The notes: generated from the letters alone by a model not told the origin. DNA of 64,000 nucleotides from Amnibacterium endophyticum (GCF_042680685.1 NZ_JBHUEA010000013.1:34738-98737); one strand, 5' to 3'. Positions 16,288-25,037 are shown, numbered from the stretch's first letter. Numbers and translations are program-made.

Positions 16288-17748
16288 ATGACCGCTTCCC
16301 CCGTGACGCTGACCGCGTCCCGCACCGTCGCCGCGCCCGCCGTCCGCTGGGCCGGCCGCTACGCCCGCCGACTGTTCCTCACCGACACCGCCGTCGTCGC
16401 ACTCGCCGTGCTCGTGACGCACCTGCTGGTGCTGTCCCGCGCCGAGGCGCTGACGACGCGGGCCGGGGCGGAGGCCCTGATCGGCTACCCGATCGTGTCC
16501 GCCGCGCTCGCGCTCGTCTGGATCGTGCTGCTCGCGGTCTTCGACAGCCGGGACGAGGACGAGATCGGCTCGGGCTCCACGGAGTACCGCCGCGTGATCC
16601 GCGCCGGCACCGCGACCCTGATCGTGATGATCGTCGCCGCGTTCTTCCTCGGCCTCGACCTCTCCCGGGTGTGGGTCGCGGCGGTCGTCCCGGTCGGCAC
16701 CGGGGCGCTGCTCGGCGGCCGCCTGCTCTGGCGCCGCTGGCTGATCGCCCGCCGCACCGCCGGCGCCTACTCGCACCGGGTCGTGCTCGTCGGCTCGACC
16801 GAGACGGTCGTCAGGACCGCGCTCGACCTCGCCCGGCAGCCCGGGCACGGCTACCGGGTGGTCGGCGTCGCGCCGACCGACGGGGACGTCCGCGGCAGCA
16901 TCGCCGACCTGCCGGTCGTCGGCACGGTCGACGACGTGCCGCAGGCGATGCGGATGCTCGGCGCCGACACCGTGATCGCCACGAGCAGCGACCGCCTGCC
17001 CGCCGAGCGGCTGCGCGACCTCGCCTGGCACCTCGACCCGGCCCACCACCTGGTGCTCGCCCCCGAGCTGACCGACGTCGGCGGCTCCCGCATCCACCTG
17101 CGCCCCGCCGCCGGCCTGCCGCTCATCCACGTCGAGACGCCGCACCAGCGCGGTGCCGGTCGCGCGGCGAAGCGGGTGTTCGACGTGGTCGTGTCCTCGG
17201 CCGTGCTCGCGCTGCTCTCCCCCGTGCTCATCGCGATCGCCGTGCTCGTGCACCGCGACAGCCCCGGCGGTGTGCTCTACCGGCAGGAGCGCGTCGGCCG
17301 CAACGGCGAGCCGTTCTCGATCCTGAAGTTCCGCTCGATGTGCGCCGACGCCGACGAGCGCCGTGCCGCGCTGACCGCGGGGATGGGCAAGGGCCTGTTC
17401 AAGATGGCCGACGACCCGCGCATCACCCGCGTCGGCCGGGTGCTGCGCCGCTACTCGCTCGACGAGCTGCCCCAGCTGATCAACGTGCTGCGCGGCGAGA
17501 TGAGCCTCGTCGGCCCGCGCCCCGCGCTGCCCTCGGAGGTGTCGGAGTACGACCGCCGCGAGCTGCGCCGCCTCGCCGTCACCCCGGGCCTCTCCGGGCT
17601 CTGGCAGGTCAGCGGCCGCTCGGACCTCGCCTGGGCGGACGGCATCCGGCTCGACCTCTACTACGTCGAGAACTGGTCGCTGACGCAGGACCTGCAGATC
17701 CTCTGGCGCACGGCCCGCGCCGTGCTCGCGAGCGACGGGGCGTACTGA
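16288..17748 (+). CDS. exopolysaccharide polyprenyl-phosphate glycosylphosphotransferase (WcaJ-like)
   Basis: Starts assembly of an exopolysaccharide or wall glycan repeat unit by placing a sugar-1-phosphate on undecaprenyl phosphate at the inner membrane. The N-terminal half has about four transmembrane helices and then a CoA-binding-like cytoplasmic region (HRVVLVGSTETVVRTALDLA). The C-terminal bacterial sugar transferase domain shows a membrane hairpin (FDVVVSSAVLALLSPVLI), YRQERVGRNGEPFSILKFRSM, YSLDELPQLINVLRGEMSLV, GPRP and the typical end DGAY. Length is 486 residues. The ATG at 16288 is chosen because the upstream reading is low-complexity. No glycosyltransferases, Wzx or Wzy lie nearby, so it is an orphan here. 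Confidence 0.93.
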   Translation: MTASPVTLTASRTVAAPAVRWAGRYARRLFLTDTAVVALAVLVTHLLVLSRAEALTTRAGAEALIGYPIVSAALALVWIVLLAVFDSRDEDEIGSGSTEYRRVIRAGTATLIVMIVAAFFLGLDLSRVWVAAVVPVGTGALLGGRLLWRRWLIARRTAGAYSHRVVLVGSTETVVRTALDLARQPGHGYRVVGVAPTDGDVRGSIADLPVVGTVDDVPQAMRMLGADTVIATSSDRLPAERLRDLAWHLDPAHHLVLAPELTDVGGSRIHLRPAAGLPLIHVETPHQRGAGRAAKRVFDVVVSSAVLALLSPVLIAIAVLVHRDSPGGVLYRQERVGRNGEPFSILKFRSMCADADERRAALTAGMGKGLFKMADDPRITRVGRVLRRYSLDELPQLINVLRGEMSLVGPRPALPSEVSEYDRRELRRLAVTPGLSGLWQVSGRSDLAWADGIRLDLYYVENWSLTQDLQILWRTARAVLASDGAY

Positions 17749-17871
17749 ATTCATTGACGGTGTCGGCTCGGGGACGCTCCGCGCCCCCTCACCGCCACCG
17801 GCGTCGCTGGCGCGACGCGGCTCCGCTGCGCTCCGCGTTCGGCCGAAAGGCCGGAGGGGCTGAAGCCCCCG
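17742..17871. repeat. left arm of a ~125-bp inverted repeat
   Basis: This arm pairs with 18477-18605 in reverse complement at roughly 85% identity by eye. It includes the last codon and stop (TACTGA) of the sugar transferase gene, GTCGGCTCGGGG, GTCGCTGGCGCGAC and the long GGCTCCGCTGCGCTCCGCG segment. The inner part ends with GGCCGAAAGGCCGGAG-GGCTGAAGCC. Confidence 0.85.
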
Positions 17872-18271
17872 CTTCGCGCCGCGGCGCCGAAGGCGCGCGA
17901 ACGGCTGCGGGTGCGGATGCGGCTGCGGCTGCGGCTGCGGCTGCGGACGCAGCTCGATGTCGCGGATATAGGCAGTTGGCGGGCTGCAGGCAGTTAGCGG
18001 GGTTGCAGCCGATGTCGGGGATGCAGGCCGCTGTCGGGGATGCAGGAGGGAACGGCCGGATCGAGCCTGCATCGGTGACGTCGACCTGCATGCGCCGCGC
18101 CGTGCTGCAGGATCCGGTGCCGCCGCGTCGGTTCCGGTGCGCCGAGGGCACCTGCACGTGCACCGGAACCCACGAGGGGGCACCGGAACACACGAGCGGG
18201 CATCGGGTGCCACCAAACGCCCCCGCCTCAGCCCCCTCCCGGCTTCGGGCGCCGGCGCTCGCGAGCCGGGG

Positions 18272-18312
18272 TGGTCTCGAGGCTCCGCTGCGCTCCGCAC
18301 CTCGACCAGCGG
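18272..18312. repeat. REP-like dispersed intergenic unit, copy 2
   Basis: TGGTCTCGAGGCTCCGCTGC followed by GCTCCGCACCTCGACCAGCGG. Same unit as 7094-7132, with CTCCGC in place of CTCGC. Confidence 0.8.
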
Positions 18313-18360
18313 GCCAGCGCAGCTGAGGCTTCAGCCTCTCCGGCCTTCAGGCCGAACGCG

Positions 18361-18452
18361 GAGGGCAGGCTCCGCTGCGCTCCGCACCTCGACCAACGAG
18401 CAGACGGAGGGCAGGCTCCGCTGCGCTCCGCACCTCGACCAACGAGCAGACG
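18361..18452. repeat. 46-bp tandem repeat, two copies
   Basis: Each unit runs GAGGGCAGGCTCCGCTGCGC, TCCGCACCTCGACCAACGAG, CAGACG. The unit embeds the core of the REP-like element. The two copies are identical by eye and the start of a third (GGAGCGCAG) diverges. Confidence 0.8.
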
Positions 18453-18476
18453 GAGCGCAGCGCGGGACAGCGCAGC

Positions 18477-18605
18477 TGAGGCTTCAGCCTCTCCGGCCTT
18501 TCGGCCGGACGCGGAGCGCAGCGGAGCCGTGTCGCGCCAGCGACACCGGAGGCGGCGACGGGATGCGGAGCATCCCCGAGCCGACTCCGTTCTATCGATT
18601 CAGTA
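18477..18605. repeat. right arm of the ~125-bp inverted repeat
   Basis: Reverse complement of 17742-17871. It includes the stop and last codon (TACTGA on the minus strand) of the thioredoxin-like gene. Part of its inner sequence (GCTGAGGCTTCAGCCTCTCC) is also present in direct orientation at about 18319-18340. Confidence 0.85.
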
Positions 18606-19577
18606 CAGGAGGTTCGCGAGGCGGCGGCGGGCCGGCGGCACGCGCGGGTCGTCGGGGCCGGCGAGCGTGAACCAGTCGAGCAGACGCTGACGAAGCACGC
18701 TCTTCTGCTCCGGCGTCGCCGTCGGGAAGAGGTCGAGCAGCCGCCCGAACGCGTCGTCGAGGTGACCGCCGGAGACGTCGAGGTCGCCGACCGCGAGCGC
18801 CGCGTCCACGTCGCGGGGATCGCCGGCGGCGCGCTCTCGCGCGTCGGCCGGCAGCGACTGCAGCCGGTCGAGCAGCTCGACCTGCGCGAGCGCGGCGGGC
18901 GCCGCGGTGTCGCGGGGGTCCTGCGCGATCGCGGTGCGGAACAGTCGCGCCGCCTCGGGGTAGTCGCCGCGGTCGATCGCCGCGTAGGCCTCCACGTGCA
19001 GGGGCGGCAGCGGTGCCGGCTCCGGCTCCGCGGGGCCCTCGGCGCCGTCGCCGCCCGCGTCGGGGACGCTGCCAGTCACCCCGTGCTGCTGGGCGAGGGT
19101 GAGCAGCTGCTGGAACAGCGGCCCCATCTGCTCCTCCGGCAGCACGCCGGCGAACAGCGGGACGGGCGCGCCGGCGACGACGGCCACGACCGTCGGCAGG
19201 GACTGCGCCTGGAACGCCTCGGCGACCTGCGGGTTCGCGTCCGCATCGACGATCGCGAGCACCAGCCGCCCGGCCTCCGCCTCGACCGCACGGCGCAGCG
19301 GCGTCAGCAGGTCCTGGGACGGCGTGCTCCACGTCGCGATGAGCGCGACGACGACGGGAACGGTCCGCGACAGCTCGACGAGCTGCGGGAACTCGGCGTC
19401 CCCCGCCTCGACGACGACGCGGGACTGCTCGGGCGCGGCGGCCGCCTGCCCGTCCTGCTGCGGCGCCTGCTGACCCCGCGCGGCCTGCGCCGCCTGCTGG
19501 GTCTTGCGCGCGACGAGCGGCGAGAGGTCGATCGCCCCGCGGAGGCCGCCTGGCGGCGGTGCGGGTACGGCAGGCAC
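18600..19577 (-). CDS. thioredoxin-fold/TPR co-chaperone-like protein (CnoX-like) without redox cysteines
   Basis: Residues 1-60 are low complexity, rich in Ala and Gln. Residues about 60-165 have a thioredoxin fold (VVVALIATWSTPSQDLLTPL ... LVLAIVDADANPQVAEAF ... LPTVVAVVAGAPVPLFAGVLPEEQM). The remainder is TPR-like (AYAAIDRGDYPEAARLFRTAIAQDPRD). This is the architecture of the CnoX/YbbN chaperedoxin family. The WCxxC position reads WSTPS, so both cysteines are absent and disulfide chemistry is not possible there. A holdase role is inferred from the family. The GTG start at 19577 (MPAVPAPPP) is chosen because it follows the upstream gene stop by 5 nt. It forms an operon with the membrane protein gene. 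Confidence 0.85.
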   Translation of the reverse strand: MPAVPAPPPGGLRGAIDLSPLVARKTQQAAQAARGQQAPQQDGQAAAAPEQSRVVVEAGDAEFPQLVELSRTVPVVVALIATWSTPSQDLLTPLRRAVEAEAGRLVLAIVDADANPQVAEAFQAQSLPTVVAVVAGAPVPLFAGVLPEEQMGPLFQQLLTLAQQHGVTGSVPDAGGDGAEGPAEPEPAPLPPLHVEAYAAIDRGDYPEAARLFRTAIAQDPRDTAAPAALAQVELLDRLQSLPADARERAAGDPRDVDAALAVGDLDVSGGHLDDAFGRLLDLFPTATPEQKSVLRQRLLDWFTLAGPDDPRVPPARRRLANLLY

Positions 19578-19582
19578 GGGCG

Positions 19583-21328
19583 CTACAACTCCTTCGCGGA
19601 AACGAGACCCTGAGCGTAGCCGAGCAGCTTGATCGGCTCCGTGGAGCCGGCGGACGGCACCTGGAACAGCAGCTGGTAGCCGTAGACGGACTGGATGCCC
19701 TTGCCGGTGGAGGAGGTGCCGGCGAGGATCTTCGTCCCGCCGCTCGGGCGCACGGTGACGCCGGAGCGCTTCGGCTTGACCGTCCACTTCTCCTCGAGGT
19801 TCACCGACACGAGCGCGACCGCGTTCGCGGTGGTCAGGGCGACCACCTGCTCGGGGTCGACCGTCTTGTCGGCGAAGGAGATGGAGGCGGTGCCGCCCAG
19901 CTTCTTGGCGATCTTCTTCTTCGCGGCCTCGCCGACGTTCTTCACGAGCGCGTCGCCGCTGGTGTCGAACAGCGCCGCCTCCTTCGCGTCGCTCTTGCGC
20001 AGCACCCGTCCGTAGTCGGTCGCGAGGTCCGCCGGGGCGACCCGCAGCACGGTGTTCTGGGGGTTGAGGCGCTTGGCGCCGGTGAGCGCGGACGGCAGCA
20101 CGGGGAGGACCGTCTCCGACGGCAGCTCCATGGCGTAGTGCACCTTGTAGGCGGCCCGCGGGTCGTCCTGCATCATCGTGAGGGCGAGCGGCGCCTTGTC
20201 CTTCTCGCTCGGGTCCTCCACCACGGCGAAGAGGGAGCGCGGCCACCCGGCGGTCGCCTCGGGCAGGATCAGCTTCAGCTGCGCGCCGGCGCCCGGCAGC
20301 GCGGGCGGCAGGGCGTACTTCTTGTCCTTCTTGCGGATGGCGTACGCCGCGGTGCGCAGCTCGAGCGCCGGCCCGGCGAACCGCCGCTCGGCGAGCTTGA
20401 CGCTGTGGCGGCCGTCGGCCTTCGCGGCCGTCTCGGCGGCGTGCAGGACGATGCGCTGCGCCTGCTGCTCCCCCACCGTGGCGACCGGCTCCCGCGGCGC
20501 GGCGGAGGCGGCGGGCGCGGTGCCGGCGGCGGAAGCGACGATGCCGGCGACGAGCGCGGCACCGAGCATCGGCGCGGCGGCGTGCACCGCGGAGCGGCCG
20601 GCGGTGCTGCGGCGGCCGCGCGAGGGCCCGCTCGTGACCGGCGCGGTCGGCTTGAACCGCGGCGGCTGCGGACGCCGGTTGCGCTTCGACGGCGGCTTGC
20701 GAGGCGGGCCGCGGCTGCGGCGCACGTGCGCGAGCGCCCACACGTACAGGACGAGCCCCAGCACCGCGAGGGCGCCGCCGCCGGCGAGCAGGACCCCGGA
20801 GACCGGCGTGGTCGGCGGGACCGGCCAGGTGAGGCGGATGGTGGACGGGGCCGGGTGGGCGCCGTCGGAGGCGACGATCATCGACATGCCCTTGGGCAGG
20901 TCGACCGGCCAGTCGAGGGCGCGATCGCCGGACCGCTCGTCGAGCCAGAGGTCGGAGCCCGCCGGGTCCGGCTCGCCGCCGCCGGTCAGGCCCGCGACGC
21001 TCGGGGCGACCGCGACCTGCGAGGTGGCGGCCTTCGCCTCCGCATCGACGCCGAGGCGGGCGTAGCGCTCGCCCGACAGCCAGGCGGTGACGTCCGCGGT
21101 GCGGCCGTAGGCGGCGAAGACGGGGCCGTCGCCCTCGAGGCGGAGCCGCTGCTGCCCGGGGTGCGCGCGGAGCACGGAGGACGGGATCACGACGTAGTCC
21201 ACGTCGGCCGGAGCCGACGCGCTCATCGAGATCGTCGTGGGCGGCTTCAGGAACGTGCGCTGGGCGACCCCGGCCACGATCATCACGGCCGCGGCGAGCA
21301 GCGCCACGAGTGCGATGGCGAACCGCAT
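19583..21328 (-). CDS. membrane protein of unknown function, large extracytoplasmic domain
   Basis: I do not recognise a named family. The 581-residue protein has an N-terminal signal-anchor-like helix (FAIALVALLAAAVMIVAGVA), about 150 residues outside, a second helix near 178-200 (GVLLAGGGALAVLGLVLYVW), a very basic Pro/Arg/Lys linker and a third helix (APMLGAALVAGIVASAAGTA). A C-terminal domain of about 300 residues is presumably extracytoplasmic. The ATG at 21328 is supported by GGAGGGAG upstream, and an in-frame ATG 11 codons earlier lacks that. It lies 5 nt before the thioredoxin-like gene, so the pair is probably co-expressed. A link to envelope protein folding or secretion is only suggested by the neighbour. 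Confidence 0.8.
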   Translation of the reverse strand: MRFAIALVALLAAAVMIVAGVAQRTFLKPPTTISMSASAPADVDYVVIPSSVLRAHPGQQRLRLEGDGPVFAAYGRTADVTAWLSGERYARLGVDAEAKAATSQVAVAPSVAGLTGGGEPDPAGSDLWLDERSGDRALDWPVDLPKGMSMIVASDGAHPAPSTIRLTWPVPPTTPVSGVLLAGGGALAVLGLVLYVWALAHVRRSRGPPRKPPSKRNRRPQPPRFKPTAPVTSGPSRGRRSTAGRSAVHAAAPMLGAALVAGIVASAAGTAPAASAAPREPVATVGEQQAQRIVLHAAETAAKADGRHSVKLAERRFAGPALELRTAAYAIRKKDKKYALPPALPGAGAQLKLILPEATAGWPRSLFAVVEDPSEKDKAPLALTMMQDDPRAAYKVHYAMELPSETVLPVLPSALTGAKRLNPQNTVLRVAPADLATDYGRVLRKSDAKEAALFDTSGDALVKNVGEAAKKKIAKKLGGTASISFADKTVDPEQVVALTTANAVALVSVNLEEKWTVKPKRSGVTVRPSGGTKILAGTSSTGKGIQSVYGYQLLFQVPSAGSTEPIKLLGYAQGLVSAKEL

Positions 21329-21471
21329 CGCGCTCCCTCCTGTCACGCCCCGCGGCCGCATCGCGCGCGCCGTCCCCTCGAGGGCCGCGTCAGCCTAAGC
21401 ACGGCCCCTCCCCCGTTCGGGGACGACGCACGGCGCGCCTCCGATGCGGGCGGCGGGTCCGCTCCCGCACC

Positions 21472-21477
21472 TACACT
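21472..21477 (+). promoter_or_regulatory. -10 element of the coiled-coil protein gene
   Basis: TACACT, 72 nt upstream of the GTG at 21549, giving a leader with the ribosome site GGGAGGAG. Sequence match only. Confidence 0.4.
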
Positions 21478-21548
21478 GCGTAACCGACGCCGGCGCGCGC
21501 ATGCCTCCGGCGCGCGTGCCGCACCGGTGATCCGTGGGAGGAGCGTCC

Positions 21549-22970
21549 GTGTCCGACGAGTCCGGGTTCACGACGACGATGCGCGGCTACAACCGCGACG
21601 AGGTCGACCGCGCGATGCAGGAGCTGCGCCGCGAGCTGATCAAGGCGAACGGCTCGCTCGCCGAGGCGCAGCGCGAGATCAAGCGGCTGACGGCGCGGGT
21701 CGACGAGCTCGACGGCGAGCTGGAGGAGGTCGGCACCCCCACGTACTCCGGGCTCGGCCACCGGCTCGAGAGCCTGCTGCGGCTCGCGGAGGAGCAGTCG
21801 ACCAAGGTCATCGCGCTCGCGGACATCGACGCCCAGAAGCTGCGGGCCGCGTCGCAGTCCGACGCGGACCGCCTCCGCCTCGAGACGACCGACCTCGCCG
21901 ACCGCCTGGTCGGCGACGCCCGCGAGCAGGCGGAGCAGATGCTCTACCGCGCCAGGCTCGACGCCGACGCGATGGTCGAGCGCGCCGAGCTGCACGCGGA
22001 GACGACGACGCAGGACGCGGTGCGCGAAGCGGCCGCGATCCGCGGCGCCGTCGCCACGGAGGCGGCGGAGGTGCGCGGCACGGCGAAGCGGGAGGCGGCG
22101 GCGCTGAAGGCCGACGCGGAGCGCGAGGCCGCCGAGCTGCGGGCGGTCGTGGACCGCGAGACCGAGTCGGCCCGCGAGGACGCGGCGCGGCTCGTCCGCG
22201 AGACGGAGTTCGGGCGCGCCGAGCTGCAGCGCGAGATGGCCGCCCTGCGGGAGGACGCGGAGGCGTACGCCGAGCGGGTCCGGTCCGAGGCCGACGCGGA
22301 GGTGGAGCGCGCGCACGCGGACCTGAACCGCAAGGCCGAGCTGGCGCGCGCGGACGTCGCCCGCGAGACCGAGACCTCGCGGCTCGCGATCGCCCGCGAG
22401 GCGGAGGCGGCGCGGGCCGCGCTGCTCGAGGAGCTCGAGTCGACGCGCCTCGCGCACCTGCGGGAGCACGAGGCCCTGCGGAACGCGCTCGACGCCGAGC
22501 TCGCCGCGCTCCGCGACGAGGCGGCGCGCGAGGTGGAGCAGGCGCGGCTGGACCTGGACGTGGAGCTGAAGTCCCGCCGGGCGGAGGCGGAGGCGGACTA
22601 CCTGGCGCGGCACCAGGAGGCGGTCGCCTCCACGCAGCGCTACCTCGACGACGCGAACGCGCAGCTGTCCGACGCCGTGCGGCGCAGCGCCGACAAGCGG
22701 CTCGAGGCGGACGCGCTGCAGATGCAGATCGAGGTCGACGGCCGGCGGGCGCAGGACGCCGCCCAGGCCGAGGCGACCGAGACGCTCGCGGCCGCCCGCG
22801 ACCACGCGCAGGCCATCGTCGCCGAGGCCGAGCAGCGGTCCGCGACGCTGGTGCGGGACGCGGAGCGGCGGCTCGCCGAGCTGCGCGACGAGCGGGACGG
22901 CATCGCGCACTACTTCGAGTCGCTGCGGGGTGCGCTCGCCGGCGCGGCCCCCGTCGACGCCGACACCTGA
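21549..22970 (+). CDS. DivIVA-like polar coiled-coil protein
   Basis: A cytoskeletal-type protein of 473 residues. The first 25 residues (GFTTTMRGYNRDEVDRAMQEL) match the DivIVA N-terminal motif FxxxxRGYxxxEVDxxL, which binds curved membrane. Residues about 30-450 are almost uninterrupted heptad-rich coiled coil built from Ala, Glu, Arg and Asp, with many EAxRExAxxR-type repeats. In actinobacteria such proteins act in polar growth, division-site organisation or as filament scaffolds (the Scy/FilP type is often labelled cellulose-binding protein). The GTG start is chosen for its strong GGGAGGAG site. The AI-2E-family permease follows after 8 nt. Confidence 0.85.
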   Translation: MSDESGFTTTMRGYNRDEVDRAMQELRRELIKANGSLAEAQREIKRLTARVDELDGELEEVGTPTYSGLGHRLESLLRLAEEQSTKVIALADIDAQKLRAASQSDADRLRLETTDLADRLVGDAREQAEQMLYRARLDADAMVERAELHAETTTQDAVREAAAIRGAVATEAAEVRGTAKREAAALKADAEREAAELRAVVDRETESAREDAARLVRETEFGRAELQREMAALREDAEAYAERVRSEADAEVERAHADLNRKAELARADVARETETSRLAIAREAEAARAALLEELESTRLAHLREHEALRNALDAELAALRDEAAREVEQARLDLDVELKSRRAEAEADYLARHQEAVASTQRYLDDANAQLSDAVRRSADKRLEADALQMQIEVDGRRAQDAAQAEATETLAAARDHAQAIVAEAEQRSATLVRDAERRLAELRDERDGIAHYFESLRGALAGAAPVDADT

Positions 22971-22978
22971 TCCCTGCG

Positions 22979-24040
22979 GTGAAGCTGCAGCGGCCGTTCA
23001 CCACCGGCCTGTTCGCCGCCCTCGGCGTGCTCCTGGCGATCGCGATCGGCGCCGCCGTCCTCCAGCTCGCCACGGTGCTCACCTACGTGCTGACCGCCGT
23101 CTTCCTCGCGCTCGGGCTCGACCCGCTCGTCTCCCAGCTGGAGCGGCTGCGCCTGCCGCGCTGGCTCGCGATGCTGATCGCGGTGGTCGTGGTGCTCGGC
23201 GTCGTGGTCGCGATCGCCTTCCTGATCGTGCCGGTGATCGTCTCCCAGGGCGCGAACCTCATCAACCAGGTGACCCGGATCGCGAGCGGCTACAACGGCT
23301 GGGACGACTTCATCGGCCAGGTGCAGGCCGCCGTGCCGAACGTGAACGTGCAGGACCTGCTGAACCAGGCGACGCAGTACCTGCAGGACAACGCGGGCGT
23401 CATCACCGGAGGCGTGCTGTCGATCGGCGCGGGCATCCTCGGCGGCATCGGCGGCTCGGTGATCGTCGTGATCCTCACCCTGTACTTCACGGCCTCGATC
23501 AACGAGTTCAAGGGCGCGCTCTACCGCCTCGTGCCGATGTCGCGCCGGCAGCGGTTCGCGAGCATCGCCGAGCAGATCTTCCAGGCCGTCGGACGCTACG
23601 TGATCGGGCAGGTCGGGCTCGCGCTCGTGAACGGGGTGCTCAGCTTCGTGTTCCTGACCGTCGTCGGCGCGCAGCTGCCCGCGGTCTTCGCCTTCATCGC
23701 CTTCCTCGGCAGCCTCATCCCCCTCGTCGGCACCATCTCGGGCGCGGTCCTCATCGTGCTCGGACAGCTGCTGCTGATGCCGAACGCGACGGGCGACGGC
23801 CTGCCGATCTGGGTCATCACCGCCATCTACTACCTCGTGTACATGCAGGTCGAGGCGTACCTGCTGAGCCCGCGGATCATGAACCGGGCGGTCAAGGTGC
23901 CGGGCGTCGTGGTCGTCATCGCGGCGCTGACCGGCGGGACGCTGCTCGGCATCCTCGGCGCCCTGATCGCGATCCCGGTCGCCGCGGCGATCCTGCTCAT
24001 CGTCGACCAGATCATCGTGCCGAAGCAGGCGGAGTCCTAG
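22979..24040 (+). CDS. AI-2E transporter family (PerM-type) membrane protein
   Basis: An integral membrane protein of 353 residues with about eight helices in the AI-2E/PerM pattern: paired N-terminal helices, a large loop (residues about 90-145), the conserved VILTLYFTASINEFKGALYRLVPMSRR, then FLGSLIPLVGTISGAVLIVL and a final ILGALIAIPVAAAILLIVDQI helix. Family members have been linked to autoinducer export, Na+/H+ antiport or simply remain uncharacterised, so the substrate is unknown. The GTG lies 8 nt after the coiled-coil gene, indicating one operon. Its stop overlaps that of the convergent hydrolase gene within CCTAGG. Confidence 0.9.
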   Translation: MKLQRPFTTGLFAALGVLLAIAIGAAVLQLATVLTYVLTAVFLALGLDPLVSQLERLRLPRWLAMLIAVVVVLGVVVAIAFLIVPVIVSQGANLINQVTRIASGYNGWDDFIGQVQAAVPNVNVQDLLNQATQYLQDNAGVITGGVLSIGAGILGGIGGSVIVVILTLYFTASINEFKGALYRLVPMSRRQRFASIAEQIFQAVGRYVIGQVGLALVNGVLSFVFLTVVGAQLPAVFAFIAFLGSLIPLVGTISGAVLIVLGQLLLMPNATGDGLPIWVITAIYYLVYMQVEAYLLSPRIMNRAVKVPGVVVVIAALTGGTLLGILGALIAIPVAAAILLIVDQIIVPKQAES

Positions 24041-24768
24041 GCTCCCGCGACCAGCTCGTCGGGGACCTCGGTCGGCAGCGGCGCGGCCGAGGGCCGCACC
24101 GCGGCGACCACCTCGTCGAGGACCCGGCGGACCTGCGTCTCGCCCACCCAGAGGTGCTTGCCGCCCTCGACCGCGATCAGGTGCGCCTCCGGCACGACCG
24201 CGAAGGCGGACCGGGCCGCCTCGGGGCGCAGGTAGTCGTCCAGCTCCGGCACGATGACGACGAGCGGGCGCCCGAGGCCGTGCCAGCGCGCGAGCTCCGC
24301 CTCGCTCGTGCGGTGCAGCGGCGGCGACAGCAGCACGGCGCCCTCGACGTCCTCGTCCGGCCCGTACTTGAGGGCGAGCTCCGTGCCGAACGACCAGCCG
24401 AGCAGCCACGGCGACGGCAGGGCCCGCTCCCGCGCGAACGCGACGGCCGCCGCGACGTCAGAGCGCTCGGCCACTCCCCCGTCGTACTCGCCCTCGCTCG
24501 TGCCGCGCGGGCTCGTCGTGCCGCGGGTGTTGAAGCGCAGCACCGCGAGGTCGGCGAGCGCGGGCAGCCGCCAGGCCGCCTTCCGCAGCACGTGGCTGTC
24601 CATGAAGCCGCCGTGCGTCGGCAGCGGGTGCAGGCACACGAGCGTGGCCGCCGGCTCGCGGTCCGCGGGCAGCGCCAGCTCGCCCACCAGGGTCAGGCCG
24701 TCCGCGGTGTCGAACGCGACGTCCTCCCGCCGCGCGGCGAGCACCGTGCCGCTCCGGATCGGGGTCAT
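24037..24768 (-). CDS. alpha/beta hydrolase
   Basis: A 243-residue serine hydrolase. Key elements are VCLHPLPTHGG (oxyanion region), FNTRGTTSPRGTSEGEYDGG, the nucleophile elbow GWSFGTEL (Ser), VIVPELDDYLRP (acid Asp) and GGKHLWVGE (His). The family includes small esterases of the KANL3/Tex30-like and dienelactone hydrolase-like groups. The substrate is unknown. The ATG at 24768 is set by its 4-nt ATGA overlap with the upstream small gene, so the two are translationally coupled. The stop shares the palindrome CTAG with the convergent permease gene. Confidence 0.88.
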   Translation of the reverse strand: MTPIRSGTVLAARREDVAFDTADGLTLVGELALPADREPAATLVCLHPLPTHGGFMDSHVLRKAAWRLPALADLAVLRFNTRGTTSPRGTSEGEYDGGVAERSDVAAAVAFARERALPSPWLLGWSFGTELALKYGPDEDVEGAVLLSPPLHRTSEAELARWHGLGRPLVVIVPELDDYLRPEAARSAFAVVPEAHLIAVEGGKHLWVGETQVRRVLDEVVAAVRPSAAPLPTEVPDELVAGA

Positions 24769-25037
24769 GCGGCCCGCCAGCAGTGCAGGTGCCAGTGCCG
24801 GCGCGCCGCGAGGTCGGCGGCGTCGCCGAGCACCCCGTCGGCCCGCCACGCCACCAGGTGCGCCACCGCGGGCTCGATCTCGCCGCCGCAGCCCGGGCAG
24901 CGGTAGGCCTTCAGCGCCTGTGCGGCGGAGATCGGCTGCACGTGCCACTCCCGGCCGCCGCGCACCTCGAGGCGGGGGCCGCCGCTCAGCCTGAGCGGCG
25001 GCGGCTCGTCCCCCCGGATCCTGTTCCTGCGCGGCAC
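24765..25037 (-). CDS. small zinc-ribbon-like protein, conserved hypothetical
   Basis: A 90-residue protein. It carries CPGCGGEIEP at 48-57 and, near the C-terminus, HWHLHCW, giving a Cys-x2-Cys ... His-x-His-Cys set that could bind one zinc ion. The N-terminus is basic (MPRRNRIRG). It looks like a short conserved actinobacterial protein sometimes annotated as ATP/GTP-binding, but no nucleotide motif is visible. It overlaps the hydrolase start by 4 nt. Its role is unknown and may be linked to the hydrolase. Confidence 0.75.
   Translation of the reverse strand: MPRRNRIRGDEPPPLRLSGGPRLEVRGGREWHVQPISAAQALKAYRCPGCGGEIEPAVAHLVAWRADGVLGDAADLAARRHWHLHCWRAA

Larger units (their letters stand above)
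17749..18599. other. 851-bp gene-free region between convergent genes
   Basis: No open frame here has protein-like composition. In order it holds the left inverted-repeat arm, a GGCTGC hexamer microsatellite (about 17903-17950), repeats of GTCGGGGATGCAGG (about 18015-18050), a hairpin GGTTCCGGTGC/GCACCGGAACC (18130-18170), a REP-like unit (18272-18312), a 46-bp tandem repeat (18361-18452) and the right inverted-repeat arm. Confidence 0.8.

Noticed and set aside
17789..18203. Open frames inside the 17.7-18.6 kb spacer
   Set aside because: They encode repeats of the GGCTGC microsatellite and palindromic elements, have no ribosome site and are interrupted in every alternative frame.
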